Source of the DNA: Verrucomicrobiota bacterium
GTDB taxonomy: Bacteria; Verrucomicrobiota; Verrucomicrobiia; Opitutales; Opitutaceae
Direction of reading: 5' to 3'
DNA: 64,000 nucleotides
NCBI GenBank assembly: GCA_023386835.1
Contig: JAEWIY010000201.1
Location: 16,173 to 80,172, forward strand
Of the stretch, positions 1-7,529 are shown piece after piece. Made by a program: the position numbers and the translations under genes. The first letter of the stretch is position 1. Every line of letters begins with the position of its first letter. A model generated the notes under the pieces. It was not told the DNA's origin. It ran no database searches and was given only the letters and a program-made list of their open reading frames with translations.

Positions 1-219
1 GATGACGACGCTGCCGCGCCAAACCTGCAGGCTCACCCGTCCGATACTCCCGGTAAACCCTTCCATTTCGGCGAGTTTCGCGTTGATGACCGAACGTGCG
101 ATCGGCGATGCACCGAACTGGATAAACAGCAGCAGCACAACAACGACGATGGCGGCGATCATCCAGCCGCGATGCCGTCGTCCTGGCCGTCGAGGAGTAC
201 CTGCTGTCCGGGGTTGCAT
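1..219 (-). CDS. DUF748-like (AsmA-type) membrane protein, N-terminal fragment
   Basis: The first 73 codons of a gene that runs off the left edge; its start lies at 217-219 on the minus strand. An Arg-rich cytoplasmic tail (seven Arg in residues 4-18) precedes one membrane span at about residues 21-36 (IAAIVVVVLLLFI). A segment follows with the pattern N-A-K-L-A-E-M-E-G-F-x-G-x-I-G-x-V and then L-Q-V-W-R-G. That order, a single N-terminal span followed by a 'small residue, G-x-V, L-x-x-W-R-G' strand, matches the beginning of DUF748/AsmA-like proteins, which are anchored in the inner membrane with a large periplasmic part. Met21 (157-159) is an alternative start. It is transcribed divergently from the ROK gene at 372. 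The family call rests on a short stretch. Confidence 0.6.
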   Translation of the reverse strand, partial: MQPRTAGTPRRPGRRHRGWMIAAIVVVVLLLFIQFGASPIARSVINAKLAEMEGFTGSIGRVSLQVWRGSVVI

Positions 220-371
220 GGACAAACGACCACCGGCGCGGCGGGCGGTTCGCCCTTGGTCACGTTGTGCAGCGACTTTCCTGCTGCCCGGGATTGTTGA
301 CCCGCAGGACGATGTGCGCGTTGACGACACCGAACGGCTCTTTGAGGCTCCCGGTTTCTTCGCACCACGAC

Positions 372-1430
372 ATGAGCAATACGCAAGGCGTTTACCTGGG
401 CACCGACAGCGGCGCCACCACCTCGAAGACCGGCGGCGTTTGGGCCGATGGTTCGACGATCTCCACGAAGCTTCGGCAGAGTTCGACGAACTCGGCGGCT
501 GGCACCGCCGCGGTCGTGCAAGGATGGATCGAAGGCGCGGAGGGCTTCCTCGCGGAAAACAAGTTGAGCTGGAACGACGTTCGTGGCGTCGGGCTCGCCA
601 TTCCCGGTCCGTATCAGGGATACGGGATCCTCGACCGCTCGGCCAACCTGCCGCGCAGTTTTGAAGGTTGGAATTTCTACAACGACTACCGCAAGGCGTT
701 GGAGGCGCGGGCCGGCCGTCCGCTGCCGCTCGTCGTCGGCAATGATGGCAACTACGGCGGCGTGGCCGAGGCCGCCCGAGTCCGTGGTGATCGCCAAGCC
801 GGCGTCGTGATGCTCGCGCCGGGCTCCGGGCTCGGCGCCGCCTACGTCGATCCCCATGGTTTGCCGCTGGATGGCGACACCCTGGCCGGCATGGAAGGTG
901 GCCACATGCCCGCCGCCCTGCACCTGCTCGGCGGCGTGCGTCCGTACACGTGCGGTTGTGGTCGCGACTGGGGCTGTATTGAAGCTTACACGACGATTTC
1001 CGGACTCCCGCAGCTGCTCCAGGACCTGCTCAAGAAGTATCCGGATCACGAACTCAACCAGCCCTCGAACGCCACGGACAAGGAGAAGGCGCTTTCGCTG
1101 CGCGGCCGCGCGCAGAAGGGAGATCCGTTGGCGCTCGAAATCTTCGACTTCCAGGCCCGGGCGCTGGGTCTCCATGTGGCCAACCTCGTGATTGCGCTGG
1201 ATCCGGAGTTCGTCGTGATCGGCGGCGGCCTGGTGGATCCGGAAACCACGACCGAGGCATTCCGGGAGCGCTACCTGAACGGGATCCGCCAGGCGGCCCT
1301 GCCCTATCTCTTCCCCGCGCAACGCAAACACGTGAAGATCGTGCCGGCGACCTTGGGCGAACTTTCCCAGGCGATCGGGGCGGCGCTCGTCGCGCTCTAC
1401 ACGGCCCGGCGCCGCGACGCGGCCGCCTGA
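372..1430 (+). CDS. ROK family sugar kinase (glucokinase-like)
   Basis: A 352-residue cytoplasmic protein of the ROK family, which contains ATP-dependent sugar kinases and some repressors. The phosphate-1 loop is near the N-terminus (G10-T-D-S-G-A-T-T). The catalytic Asp lies in V-G-N-D-G-N (D125). H178 and the cluster C194-G-C196-G ... G-C202-I-E form the ROK zinc site, and a C-terminal G-G-G-L turn is present. There is no helix-turn-helix in front, so an enzyme is more likely than a regulator; the sugar cannot be read from sequence. The frame is open upstream to 267, but ATG 372 begins just ahead of the conserved first strand and is preferred. It converges with the GNAT gene, with one base between the two stop codons. 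Confidence 0.9.
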   Translation: MSNTQGVYLGTDSGATTSKTGGVWADGSTISTKLRQSSTNSAAGTAAVVQGWIEGAEGFLAENKLSWNDVRGVGLAIPGPYQGYGILDRSANLPRSFEGWNFYNDYRKALEARAGRPLPLVVGNDGNYGGVAEAARVRGDRQAGVVMLAPGSGLGAAYVDPHGLPLDGDTLAGMEGGHMPAALHLLGGVRPYTCGCGRDWGCIEAYTTISGLPQLLQDLLKKYPDHELNQPSNATDKEKALSLRGRAQKGDPLALEIFDFQARALGLHVANLVIALDPEFVVIGGGLVDPETTTEAFRERYLNGIRQAALPYLFPAQRKHVKIVPATLGELSQAIGAALVALYTARRRDAAA

Positions 1431-1431
1431 G

Positions 1432-2052
1432 TCACCGGAGTGAGCGTTCCTCGTCGCCCGGCTTCAATCGGGCGCCAAGGATCAGCGCCTCCGGCCAGGT
1501 TTTGAGCGCCCGCAGCCCGAGGCGGCGATAGAACTCAACCGCGCGCTGATTCGCACGCGCCACGCCGAGGTGGACTCCCGTCGCGCCACGGTGGGCGGCC
1601 CACGCCATCCAGGCCCTCATCATCCGCCGTCCCCAGCCCTGCCCTTGGGCGACCGGCATCAGGTCAATGTGCAGGTGGGCCGGGTATTCACGCGCCCATG
1701 ACGGCACGGTGAGCGGCCGCTGCACCGTGCGCAGCAAGTCGGCCTCCGCTCCGCTTCGCGGCGCGCCCGCGGCTTCGGCGAGTGCCTTCAACCCGGGATG
1801 CCAGTCGACGTTGAACCAGCGCACAAAACGCGCCGTATCCATCGTGCCGAGCACGTATCCGCAGGGCTGCCCGCGATCCTCGAGGATCAAACAGGACTCC
1901 GGCTCCAGCATGACGTATGGAGCCGCGTAAAATCGCCCGAGCAGCCACCGATCGTTGAACAGTGCACTGGCGTCCCGACCGGCGTCGCCGGTGCGAAGGC
2001 AAATGTCGAAAACGTGCGGCAGATCTCGCGGCGCGTACGGACGGAGGCGCAT
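1432..2052 (-). CDS. GNAT family N-acetyltransferase
   Basis: A 206-residue protein with a GNAT fold. The N-terminus (M-R-L-R-P-Y-A-P-R-D) is the usual first strand. The acetyl-CoA loop is visible as V-A-Q-G-Q-G-W-G-R-R-M-M at about residues 135-146, and the family's C-terminal N-x-x-A-x-x-F-Y-x-x-x-G-L motif follows (N-Q-R-A-V-E-F-Y-R-R-L-G-L). The middle, with a long insertion after C-G-Y-V-L-G-T, resembles the acetyltransferase-like proteins related to the C-terminal part of O-GlcNAcase. The substrate is unknown. The frame opens at 2079, but the Met at 2052 is chosen because it starts exactly at the fold. It is monocistronic as far as can be seen, and convergent with the ROK gene. Confidence 0.82.
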   Translation of the reverse strand: MRLRPYAPRDLPHVFDICLRTGDAGRDASALFNDRWLLGRFYAAPYVMLEPESCLILEDRGQPCGYVLGTMDTARFVRWFNVDWHPGLKALAEAAGAPRSGAEADLLRTVQRPLTVPSWAREYPAHLHIDLMPVAQGQGWGRRMMRAWMAWAAHRGATGVHLGVARANQRAVEFYRRLGLRALKTWPEALILGARLKPGDEERSLR

Positions 2053-2112
2053 GCCGCGACCCTGCCACGGCGGCGACACTGAGTCGAGCGGGGCACGCTC
2101 GTACCCTGCAGG

Positions 2113-2337
2113 TTACGAATGCAGGCCGCGCTGCCGCACCTCGTTCTGCCCTGGGCGATCCGTCTTGATCCTCGGATCCGTGGCGTCAGGCCGCGTGGCC
2201 GATTCCGGGGTTCCACGTTTCATGCCTTCCGCCGCCCGGTTCTCTGCCGGGATGTCGCGCCGCGCGACCGTGTTGCCTGATGTATCCGTTTTTTGATTGC
2301 GACCTTGGTCGGTCGCTGAGCTCGGGTTCGGTTGCAT
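2113..2337 (-). CDS. possible small hydrophilic protein
   Basis: A 74-codon frame with ATG start filling most of the 370-base interval between the GNAT and alpha/beta-hydrolase genes. The product would be very polar (many Asn, Gln, Arg, Asp, Thr), with no membrane span or cysteine, and I recognise no family. About 72% of its codons end in G or C, lower than the flanking genes but not random for this genome. A GGTGGG stretch just upstream could act as a weak ribosome site. It may be a real small unstructured protein or a chance frame; no other gene was seen in this interval. Confidence 0.35.
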   Translation of the reverse strand: MQPNPSSATDQGRNQKTDTSGNTVARRDIPAENRAAEGMKRGTPESATRPDATDPRIKTDRPGQNEVRQRGLHS

Positions 2338-2422
2338 GGCCCACCGTACACCCGGACCGCGCGACCGTCGCGGGGCGGACGGCCCGAAACGCGCTTGGGG
2401 GAGCGGCCCGACAGCGATCGGA

Positions 2423-3337
2423 TCAAGCGCGAACGTTGGCCAGCACCGCGCGAAGCTCCCGATTCACCCGCTCGGGCAGCTCATGCACGACCCAATGTGT
2501 GCCCTCGGGCCAGCGCACAATGCGCAGGCACGGCACAAACCGTTGCAGACCATCGAGGTTGCCGGTGAGCAGAGTCGGGTCACGCTCGCCCCAAAGGACC
2601 AGCGTCGGCACGTCCACGACCCACTCCTCGTCGCGTCCCTCCTCGACGTCCCGGATGCCGTTGGCGCGGTAATAATTCAGGCCCCCCGTCAACGCATACG
2701 GACGGCGCCACGCCTCGAGATATGCCGCGCGCAATGGCGGGGGAAAAGCCGCGGGGGAAGCCGCTTGCCCGAAGACACTACGACGCAGCAGCCGGAAACG
2801 GAAGGCGCGCAGCAACGCCTCCGCCAGCCAACGGCGGCGGAAAACGAGAACATAGCTACTGGCCTGGCGTTGCGCAGCGTTTTGTCGGAGTTCCCGCAGA
2901 AAGATCCGCGGATGCGGCGCATTGATGATCACCAGCCGGCTCAGCCGTTGAGGGTGAGCACGAGCCACTTCCCACGCGATCAGTCCACCCCAATCATGCC
3001 CCACCAGCACGCAGCGCTCACCCGGCGCGACGGCATCCAGCACTGTTAACACATCGGCTACCAGTCGGTCGATTCGGTAGGCCGCAACCGAGGTTGGTTT
3101 ACCTGACAGGTTGTAGCCCCGCAGATCGAGGGCCACGGCGCGATGATCCGGGCCCAGCGCATCGAGCTGCCCCTGCCAGGCGCGCCAGTGCTCCGGGAAG
3201 CCGTGCAGGAACAGCACCACCGGCCCCCGCGTTCCACAACTGACCGTATGCAGGTCCACGCCGTCCGACGTGCGGATCCATCGACGCGTGTAGCGCGCCT
3301 CATCGATCTCCGGAGAAATGGGCGAACCGTCGACCAT
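2423..3337 (-). CDS. alpha/beta hydrolase, epoxide-hydrolase-like
   Basis: A 304-residue cytoplasmic alpha/beta hydrolase. The oxyanion segment is H45-G-F-P-E-H-W. The nucleophile elbow is G-H-D115-W-G-G, with Asp rather than Ser as nucleophile, and W-G-E-R-D253 and G-T-H281-W complete the Asp/Asp/His set. An Asp nucleophile with HGFP is typical of epoxide hydrolases and some haloalkane dehalogenases; two cap-domain Tyr residues may lie in the segment N-Y-Y-R-A-N. The frame extends 48 codons further upstream, but the Met at 3337 lies only five bases after the stop of the small gene at 3343-3711, which implies a two-gene operon and supports this start. The substrate is unknown. Confidence 0.85.
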   Translation of the reverse strand: MVDGSPISPEIDEARYTRRWIRTSDGVDLHTVSCGTRGPVVLFLHGFPEHWRAWQGQLDALGPDHRAVALDLRGYNLSGKPTSVAAYRIDRLVADVLTVLDAVAPGERCVLVGHDWGGLIAWEVARAHPQRLSRLVIINAPHPRIFLRELRQNAAQRQASSYVLVFRRRWLAEALLRAFRFRLLRRSVFGQAASPAAFPPPLRAAYLEAWRRPYALTGGLNYYRANGIRDVEEGRDEEWVVDVPTLVLWGERDPTLLTGNLDGLQRFVPCLRIVRWPEGTHWVVHELPERVNRELRAVLANVRA

Positions 3338-3342
3338 CGCAT

Positions 3343-3711
3343 TCAACGATTTGCTGGGCGTCCATGGAAGCGGAGCCGCGACACCACCGTCCGCTGCCCC
3401 GGGCGCAACGCGGTGGCTTCGCCCATTTCCACGACCAGCAGCTCCTTTTGTTGCAACGCGGCGCCGAGTTCGTCGGACCACGCCTGCAGGTCCGAAAGCC
3501 GACGGGCAGTGACCAGGATCTGGCGCGATTCTTCTTCCCGAAATCGCCCGGCCTCCGGATCGAACCAGCCGCCGTCTGCAAGCAGGAAGGTGAACCCCTG
3601 CGGGAAATGCCGAAGGGTGATGCGGCGGATGGTTTCCTCATCCTCCGGGCTGAAGCGAGTGCCGCCGGAGGGGGTGTTGCCTGCGCCCAGAAGCAAGGAA
3701 AAGCACTTCAT
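3343..3711 (-). CDS. small hypothetical protein, DUF3574-like
   Basis: A 122-residue protein beginning MKCFSLLLGAG. It has no obvious membrane span or signal peptide. Its layout is a short opening strand, G-G-T-R-F-S-P-E-D-E-E-T-I-R-R-I, then H-F-P-Q-G-F-T-F-L-L-A-D-G-G-W, then a strand and helix with S-R-Q-I-L-V. This resembles the order in DUF3574 proteins ('...FPxGxTVLDAxGxW...'), but the match is loose and no function is implied. It is the first gene of a likely operon with the alpha/beta hydrolase downstream (five-base gap). The internal Met at 3711 is preferred over the upstream Met at 3756, because the family-like fold starts there. Confidence 0.65.
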   Translation of the reverse strand: MKCFSLLLGAGNTPSGGTRFSPEDEETIRRITLRHFPQGFTFLLADGGWFDPEAGRFREEESRQILVTARRLSDLQAWSDELGAALQQKELLVVEMGEATALRPGQRTVVSRLRFHGRPANR

Positions 3712-3785
3712 CCCCGCTCGACCTCCGCCACGGCCCGGAGTTGCCCATCGCAACACGCCGAAAAAATGGCGGTCTGCCGGGTCCC

Positions 3786-4463
3786 ATGAAGACGGCGCGA
3801 TTTGCCAGCATCGTGGAAGCGGCCGGCGCTCCCTCTCCGCACCCGCTCTGGCTGGCGCCGGAAAACGACCCCGCTCTGCAGCGGGCGATCCGGGATAATC
3901 GTGTCATGACGGTGCATCAGAATGCGCGCGGCACACGCAAGGACTATGCCACTGTTGGATTCGATCCGCAGCCCGAAGCGCAGTACCTGTTCTTCCCTAA
4001 ATCGCTTCGGCGTTTCCGCGAACGCCGGATCGTTGGGATCGACTACGCCCTTCTGGCCCAGGAGACCACGCCTCCAGCTTCCAGCGCGGAGTCCGCATCC
4101 TCCCGGAAAAAGGCCGCTCCGGCGAAGAAGCCGTCCAAGGTCACCCATTCCTCGAGTGCATCCGAAAACGTGGTGCCCTTCGCGCCGGAGCCCACCCCTT
4201 CGGTGGCCCCGACTCCGTCGAGACCAAACAAGCCGGCACCCAAATCTTCTCCGAAATCCGCAAATGCCACGCCGCGCGACGAAAAGCCACGAAAGCCCGC
4301 CGGCAAATCGGTCGAGCCTCGCGTCAAACCCACCGTTGCGCCGCCTCCGTCAGTCCCCGCGGATGTGTTGAAACAACTCCGTCGCGTCTCCAGCGATCTG
4401 AAAGCCGGCAAAGCAGTGGCAGCCTACGAAAGGCTGCAAGACGTGCTGCGTCAGCTGGAATAA
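3786..4463 (+). CDS. hypothetical protein with Pro/Ser/Lys-rich linker
   Basis: A 225-residue protein in three parts. An ordered N-terminal module (about 1-95, with P-L-W-L-A-P-E-N-D, V-M-T-V-H-Q and Q-Y-L-F-F-P-K-S-L) is followed by a low-complexity linker (about 100-185) rich in Ser, Pro, Lys and Ala. The last 35 residues form a helical segment (V-L-K-Q-L-R-R-V-S-S-D-L-K-A-G-K). It has no signal peptide or membrane span. I do not recognise a named domain; the layout of a small fold, a flexible linker and a C-terminal helix suggests a protein-interaction role. Its ATG at 3786 is divergent from the gene starting at 3711, leaving a 74-base shared promoter region. Confidence 0.68.
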   Translation: MKTARFASIVEAAGAPSPHPLWLAPENDPALQRAIRDNRVMTVHQNARGTRKDYATVGFDPQPEAQYLFFPKSLRRFRERRIVGIDYALLAQETTPPASSAESASSRKKAAPAKKPSKVTHSSSASENVVPFAPEPTPSVAPTPSRPNKPAPKSSPKSANATPRDEKPRKPAGKSVEPRVKPTVAPPPSVPADVLKQLRRVSSDLKAGKAVAAYERLQDVLRQLE

Positions 4464-4535
4464 GCAACTGCGCCCGCCGGTTCCGATCCTTCTTCGGCCG
4501 CCAAGTCACGTCGTGCACGGATCGGCGTGCCGCAT

Positions 4536-4868
4536 TCAGAGCAGCGGCCGGACATATGGCGGCAACGGCGGCAGCGTGATCTCGGGAAACCGATCATCGA
4601 TCAGGTTCTGCAACCACGGCTTTGTCGTCCGGATTTCAAAAAACGTCAGGATGCAGGCGTCCTCGCGCGTCTCGACCCGGTACCGCGCTTCAGAGATTTC
4701 AATCGGGATGGGATCACCCAGCAGTCTCAGCTCGGCCGAAACCCGGCGCTCCATTGTATCCAATCTCAGATTACGCAGCTCGCCGTAGCGTTGCAGCTTC
4801 GGCCGCAGCAGCATCAGGATTGTCTGCTCCAGCGCCGCGTCCTTGAGCCGCGACAGCGAGCGCTTCAT
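4536..4868 (-). CDS. small hypothetical protein
   Basis: A 110-residue protein, downstream partner of the membrane protein at 4865-5224. Its ATG overlaps the stop of that gene in an ATGA, so translation is probably coupled. The sequence begins with a basic helix (M-K-R-S-L-S-R-L-K-D-A-A-L-E), then alternating strands (R-Y-G-E-L-R-N-L-R-L-D, V-S-A-E-L-R-L-L-G, I-E-I-S-E-A-R-Y-R-V), and ends W-L-Q-N-L-I-D-D-R-F-P. Its strand-rich middle looks like a small beta fold binding a hydrophobic ligand or the membrane surface. No family recognised. There is no signal peptide or cysteine. Confidence 0.72.
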   Translation of the reverse strand: MKRSLSRLKDAALEQTILMLLRPKLQRYGELRNLRLDTMERRVSAELRLLGDPIPIEISEARYRVETREDACILTFFEIRTTKPWLQNLIDDRFPEITLPPLPPYVRPLL

Positions 4869-5224
4869 TGCGCGAGGGCGATGAGGGCCGTCACGAGCGC
4901 GGCCACGGCGGCCGCCCCGACGCCCAGCAGCCACAACGTCAGCCGCTGCTCACGCCGCTGTTGTTCCTGGTTCTGCGATTCGATCGCGCGCGCCAGCGCT
5001 TCCAGATTCTTCGAAAGATCGCTCAACAACCGCGCCTGCTCGAGATCCGACGATTCCAGTTCCTCCATCCGCTTCTGCAACGCCGCCGCGTAACGCGACG
5101 ACAGCGCGGCGCCGTCGGGCGCAAGCTGGGGCGGACGCGCCTCGCTGCGCCGCCGGTACAGATCAAATGCGCCCAGCACGAGCGGGGTGACTGCGGAAAT
5201 GATCGGGACGACGGGTAAAGCCAT
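4865..5224 (-). CDS. membrane protein with coiled coil (two spans)
   Basis: A 119-residue protein with a hydrophobic N-terminal helix (about 3-20, LPVVPIISAVTPLVLGAF), a central heptad-rich helix (about 45-92, many Glu, Leu, Gln, Arg), and a second membrane span at 95-118 (LWLLGVGAAAVAALVTALIAL). This hairpin layout, with a long coiled coil between two spans, fits a scaffold or membrane-shaping protein; I cannot name a family. It is the first gene of a two-gene unit, the second gene starting inside its stop codon (ATGA at 4865-4868). Confidence 0.7.
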   Translation of the reverse strand: MALPVVPIISAVTPLVLGAFDLYRRRSEARPPQLAPDGAALSSRYAAALQKRMEELESSDLEQARLLSDLSKNLEALARAIESQNQEQQRREQRLTLWLLGVGAAAVAALVTALIALAQ

Positions 5225-5314
5225 GATAGAGAATTGCGCGGAAGGCCGTGGCCACTGCGAAGACCCGTTCCATCAGACTGGGTTTCCTCACGTTTGGAAG
5301 CGACCTGTCAGGGC

Positions 5315-5348
5315 AAAAAAAAGCACCTCGCCGGTGAAGGCGAGGTGC
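5315..5348 (-). terminator. Rho-independent terminator of the entericidin-like gene
   Basis: On the minus strand, a perfect 10-bp stem (GCACCTCGCC at 5323-5332 pairing with GGCGAGGTGC at 5339-5348, six-base loop) is followed by eight U (A run at 5315-5322 on the plus strand). It lies 16 bases after the stop of the lipoprotein gene at 5365. Confidence 0.92.
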
Positions 5349-5364
5349 CCTTGGAAGAAAAAGC

Positions 5365-5505
5365 TTAACGGGCGGCTTCTTGAATTTCGTTGCCCGCCGT
5401 CTCGATGTCTTCACCAGCCCCCTCCATCGTGCGGCAGCCGGAAAACAGCAGCGCCGAGAAGAGGACCGAAATCATCGCCAGCAGGGGAAGGGTGTTCTTT
5501 TTCAT
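5365..5505 (-). CDS. entericidin A/B-like lipoprotein
   Basis: A 46-residue precursor: basic start (M-K-K-N), hydrophobic signal, and lipobox L-L-F-S-G-C, with Cys25 the lipidated residue. The mature part (R-T-M-E-G-A-G-E-D-I-E-T-A-G-N-E-I-Q-E-A) is the short amphipathic helix typical of entericidins, i.e. C-x-T-x-x-G-x-G-x-D-I-x-x-x-G. Entericidins are small cell-envelope lipoproteins, one of which promotes stationary-phase lysis in enteric bacteria; many distant bacteria carry a single EcnB-like copy of unknown role. No ecnA/ecnB tandem is present. GAGGT stands four bases before the ATG as a ribosome site. An AT-rich patch at about 5557-5585 is the likely promoter area, and a strong terminator follows. 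Confidence 0.85.
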   Translation of the reverse strand: MKKNTLPLLAMISVLFSALLFSGCRTMEGAGEDIETAGNEIQEAAR

Positions 5506-5744
5506 AGCACCTCGACCTTCCGCACGCGCGATGCCAGCCAAAGTAGATGTCACCCTAATTGTTCGTCCGTCGCTAGTTAAATAACTGCACCGCGACGGCC
5601 GCGCCCCTGGCGTGTAGCCTCGCACGCATTTTGCAGCCACCCAGAACGCGCTGCCCGTGCAAATCGCCGACCGCATTGAGCTTAGGTATTCATCCTTGTC
5701 ACGAACGACTCAGAGCAACGCGGGTGGCTGCTCCGGAAGACAAA

Positions 5745-5774
5745 GAAGCGCGGCACCCGTGGGCACCGCGCTTC
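5745..5774 (-). terminator. possible terminator hairpin after the PRC/BON gene
   Basis: A nine-pair stem (GAAGCGCGG at 5745-5753 with CCGCGCTTC at 5766-5774) continues, after a two-base mismatch, into a CCC/GGG pair. It lies 25 bases beyond the stop of the gene ending at 5799. On the minus strand the following bases are only moderately U-rich (CTTTGTCTT), so termination may be partial. Confidence 0.5.
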
Positions 5775-5798
5775 GCGATGACTCAGAGCTGGACCTAG

Positions 5799-7184
5799 CT
5801 ATTCCGCGGCGTCCCGGATCTCCAGTTCATCTCCCACGCGCGTTCCGGCCGCACGACGGGCTGCTTGAACGACGCGTTCGCGGTCCTCTTTCGAGTTCAC
5901 CCAGCCGGTGATCACGAGTTGCTCTCCCTGCACCTTCACCTCGACCTGGCGGGCCGCCGGACCAAGATCGCCGCTCCTCAGCGTCTGGCGAACGGACTCC
6001 GCCTGCGCCTGAAGGGTGGCGTCTGTTGCTTTCGCGCCCGAGATCGCGCCCACGGCACCTCGGCTCGGCGTGCGGCGGTCCGGATCGGGCGACGCGTAGT
6101 TGGCGCCTTCCTGGGAGCGCGCCAAACCTGAGTTCGGATGCGACTGTGCCGCCGACGACGGATCCGAGGTCCGGGTCGACTGGCGCTCAACGTCGTCATC
6201 CCAAACGTAGGGCCGGCCAAGGCGACCGGCGGCGCTGTTGGTCCCTGCACCAGCAAAGTCGTCCGCGCTCAGCGTGGTGGTCAGCGCCAGATCACGTCCC
6301 GTGCCGCTGATGTTGAGGTGATTAAAGCCCACTACAAAATCGTCTTCATCCACATCGAGGAAGTTATCCTCCACCTCGATCAGCACGGCGGCGGTACGAT
6401 CCTGCAGGTTTATCAGCACGTCCTCGACCTCGCCGATCGTGCGATCCCCGCTTCGAATCTTCTTATCATCCAGTTGGGAAACGAGGAGCAGCGCGCCACG
6501 CTCGTTGCCCGCGCTCCCGCTCGAGCTCCACTGCTGGTTGAAGTGCTGGTAGATTTCGCGGCCGCGATTCTCCTCCGCCAGCGTCGACAACTCGTCCTCC
6601 CGAAATTGCGGCGCCTGCTCCCACACCGATCGCTCCACCCCCAAGGTGAGATGGCCGTCGCGCCCCGGGTTGAGCGCGGTCGCCGGAACCGCGCGCCGGG
6701 TTCCGCCGATGCCCAGCACACCTCCTGAGCTGACGACGATATAGCGAATCTGCCCGTTGCCGGAATCGACAATCAGGTCGCGGATCTGGCCGATCTCTTC
6801 GCCGCTGGCCCCGCGTACCTGTTTACCGATGAGGTCCTCGGCCTTGCGTTGGCGAAACTGCTGGTCAAAGCCCATTGCCGGAGCCCCCAACACGTCCGTC
6901 TGCGGCCGGGAGTTGTCCGCCATCGGAGCGGTCGACTTGCTGTTGATGCGCGACGGGTTTTCGCCGCTGCCACGATCGATCGGTCGCCCGGTCGGATCAA
7001 CGGGGCTGGCAATGGCGCCTGAATTGCCCGAACGGTCGGGATCCTGGCCCGAAGGTGTGACGGGCGACGTCGTGTGACGGGTGGCGTCGCTGGAGCTGGT
7101 GCTCGTCTGGGCGACAACCAAGCCGGCACCGAAACCCAAAGCGAGGAGGGTCACGCCGGCAGCTTTTGAGGAACGAATGATCAT
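5799..7184 (-). CDS. secreted PRC-barrel and BON domain protein
   Basis: A 461-residue exported protein. Residues 1-25 are a signal peptide ending V-V-A-Q, followed by a disordered Ser/Thr/Asp-rich stretch to about 100. PRC-barrel 1 is at about 115-185 (A-E-D-L-I-G-K-Q-V ... E-I-G-Q-I-R-D-L-I-V-D), and a second PRC-like barrel is at about 232-305 (I-G-E-V-E-D-V-L-I-N-L). A second linker follows, then a BON domain at about 390-457 (V-E-V-K-V-Q-G-E-Q-L-V-I-T-G-W-V). PRC barrels and BON domains are common in envelope stress and desiccation proteins; BON domains bind phospholipid surfaces. The Met at 7184 is chosen because it begins the signal peptide; the frame is open for 87 more codons upstream but lacks coding character. 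Confidence 0.85.
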   Translation of the reverse strand: MIIRSSKAAGVTLLALGFGAGLVVAQTSTSSSDATRHTTSPVTPSGQDPDRSGNSGAIASPVDPTGRPIDRGSGENPSRINSKSTAPMADNSRPQTDVLGAPAMGFDQQFRQRKAEDLIGKQVRGASGEEIGQIRDLIVDSGNGQIRYIVVSSGGVLGIGGTRRAVPATALNPGRDGHLTLGVERSVWEQAPQFREDELSTLAEENRGREIYQHFNQQWSSSGSAGNERGALLLVSQLDDKKIRSGDRTIGEVEDVLINLQDRTAAVLIEVEDNFLDVDEDDFVVGFNHLNISGTGRDLALTTTLSADDFAGAGTNSAAGRLGRPYVWDDDVERQSTRTSDPSSAAQSHPNSGLARSQEGANYASPDPDRRTPSRGAVGAISGAKATDATLQAQAESVRQTLRSGDLGPAARQVEVKVQGEQLVITGWVNSKEDRERVVQAARRAAGTRVGDELEIRDAAE

Positions 7185-7529
7185 GAAGTGAACGCGTTGA
7201 ACGTTGATGACTGCGCCTCCGGATCGAGCGGTGCGTGGAACGGAAAAGGTCGCACACCACGCGCGATCGCGGGACATTTTCCTCCTCTTTCGCACTGTCC
7301 GTGCCACCGCGCCGTGCGGCGCGCCAACCCGCCTTATCAACGTAGCTTGCGGAACAACCCGGCCCGGGCGACGGACAGGCGGTGCGGGCGAGACCCGAAA
7401 CTTGCAACACGAGCGAAGGCCAACGGCGCATTGTGCAGGGCGCACACGAGCCCATGACGCTGATTCATCCGGGAAAGCTGTAGCACCGGATCAGCCGGCA
7501 AGGGCCTGTGCCCCGCGGACAACTACGCT
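7185..7529 (+). other. 345-base intergenic interval
   Basis: Lies between the divergent PRC/BON gene and the gene starting at 7530. I see no convincing gene, RNA or strong promoter match in it; it presumably holds divergent promoters. Confidence 0.4.
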
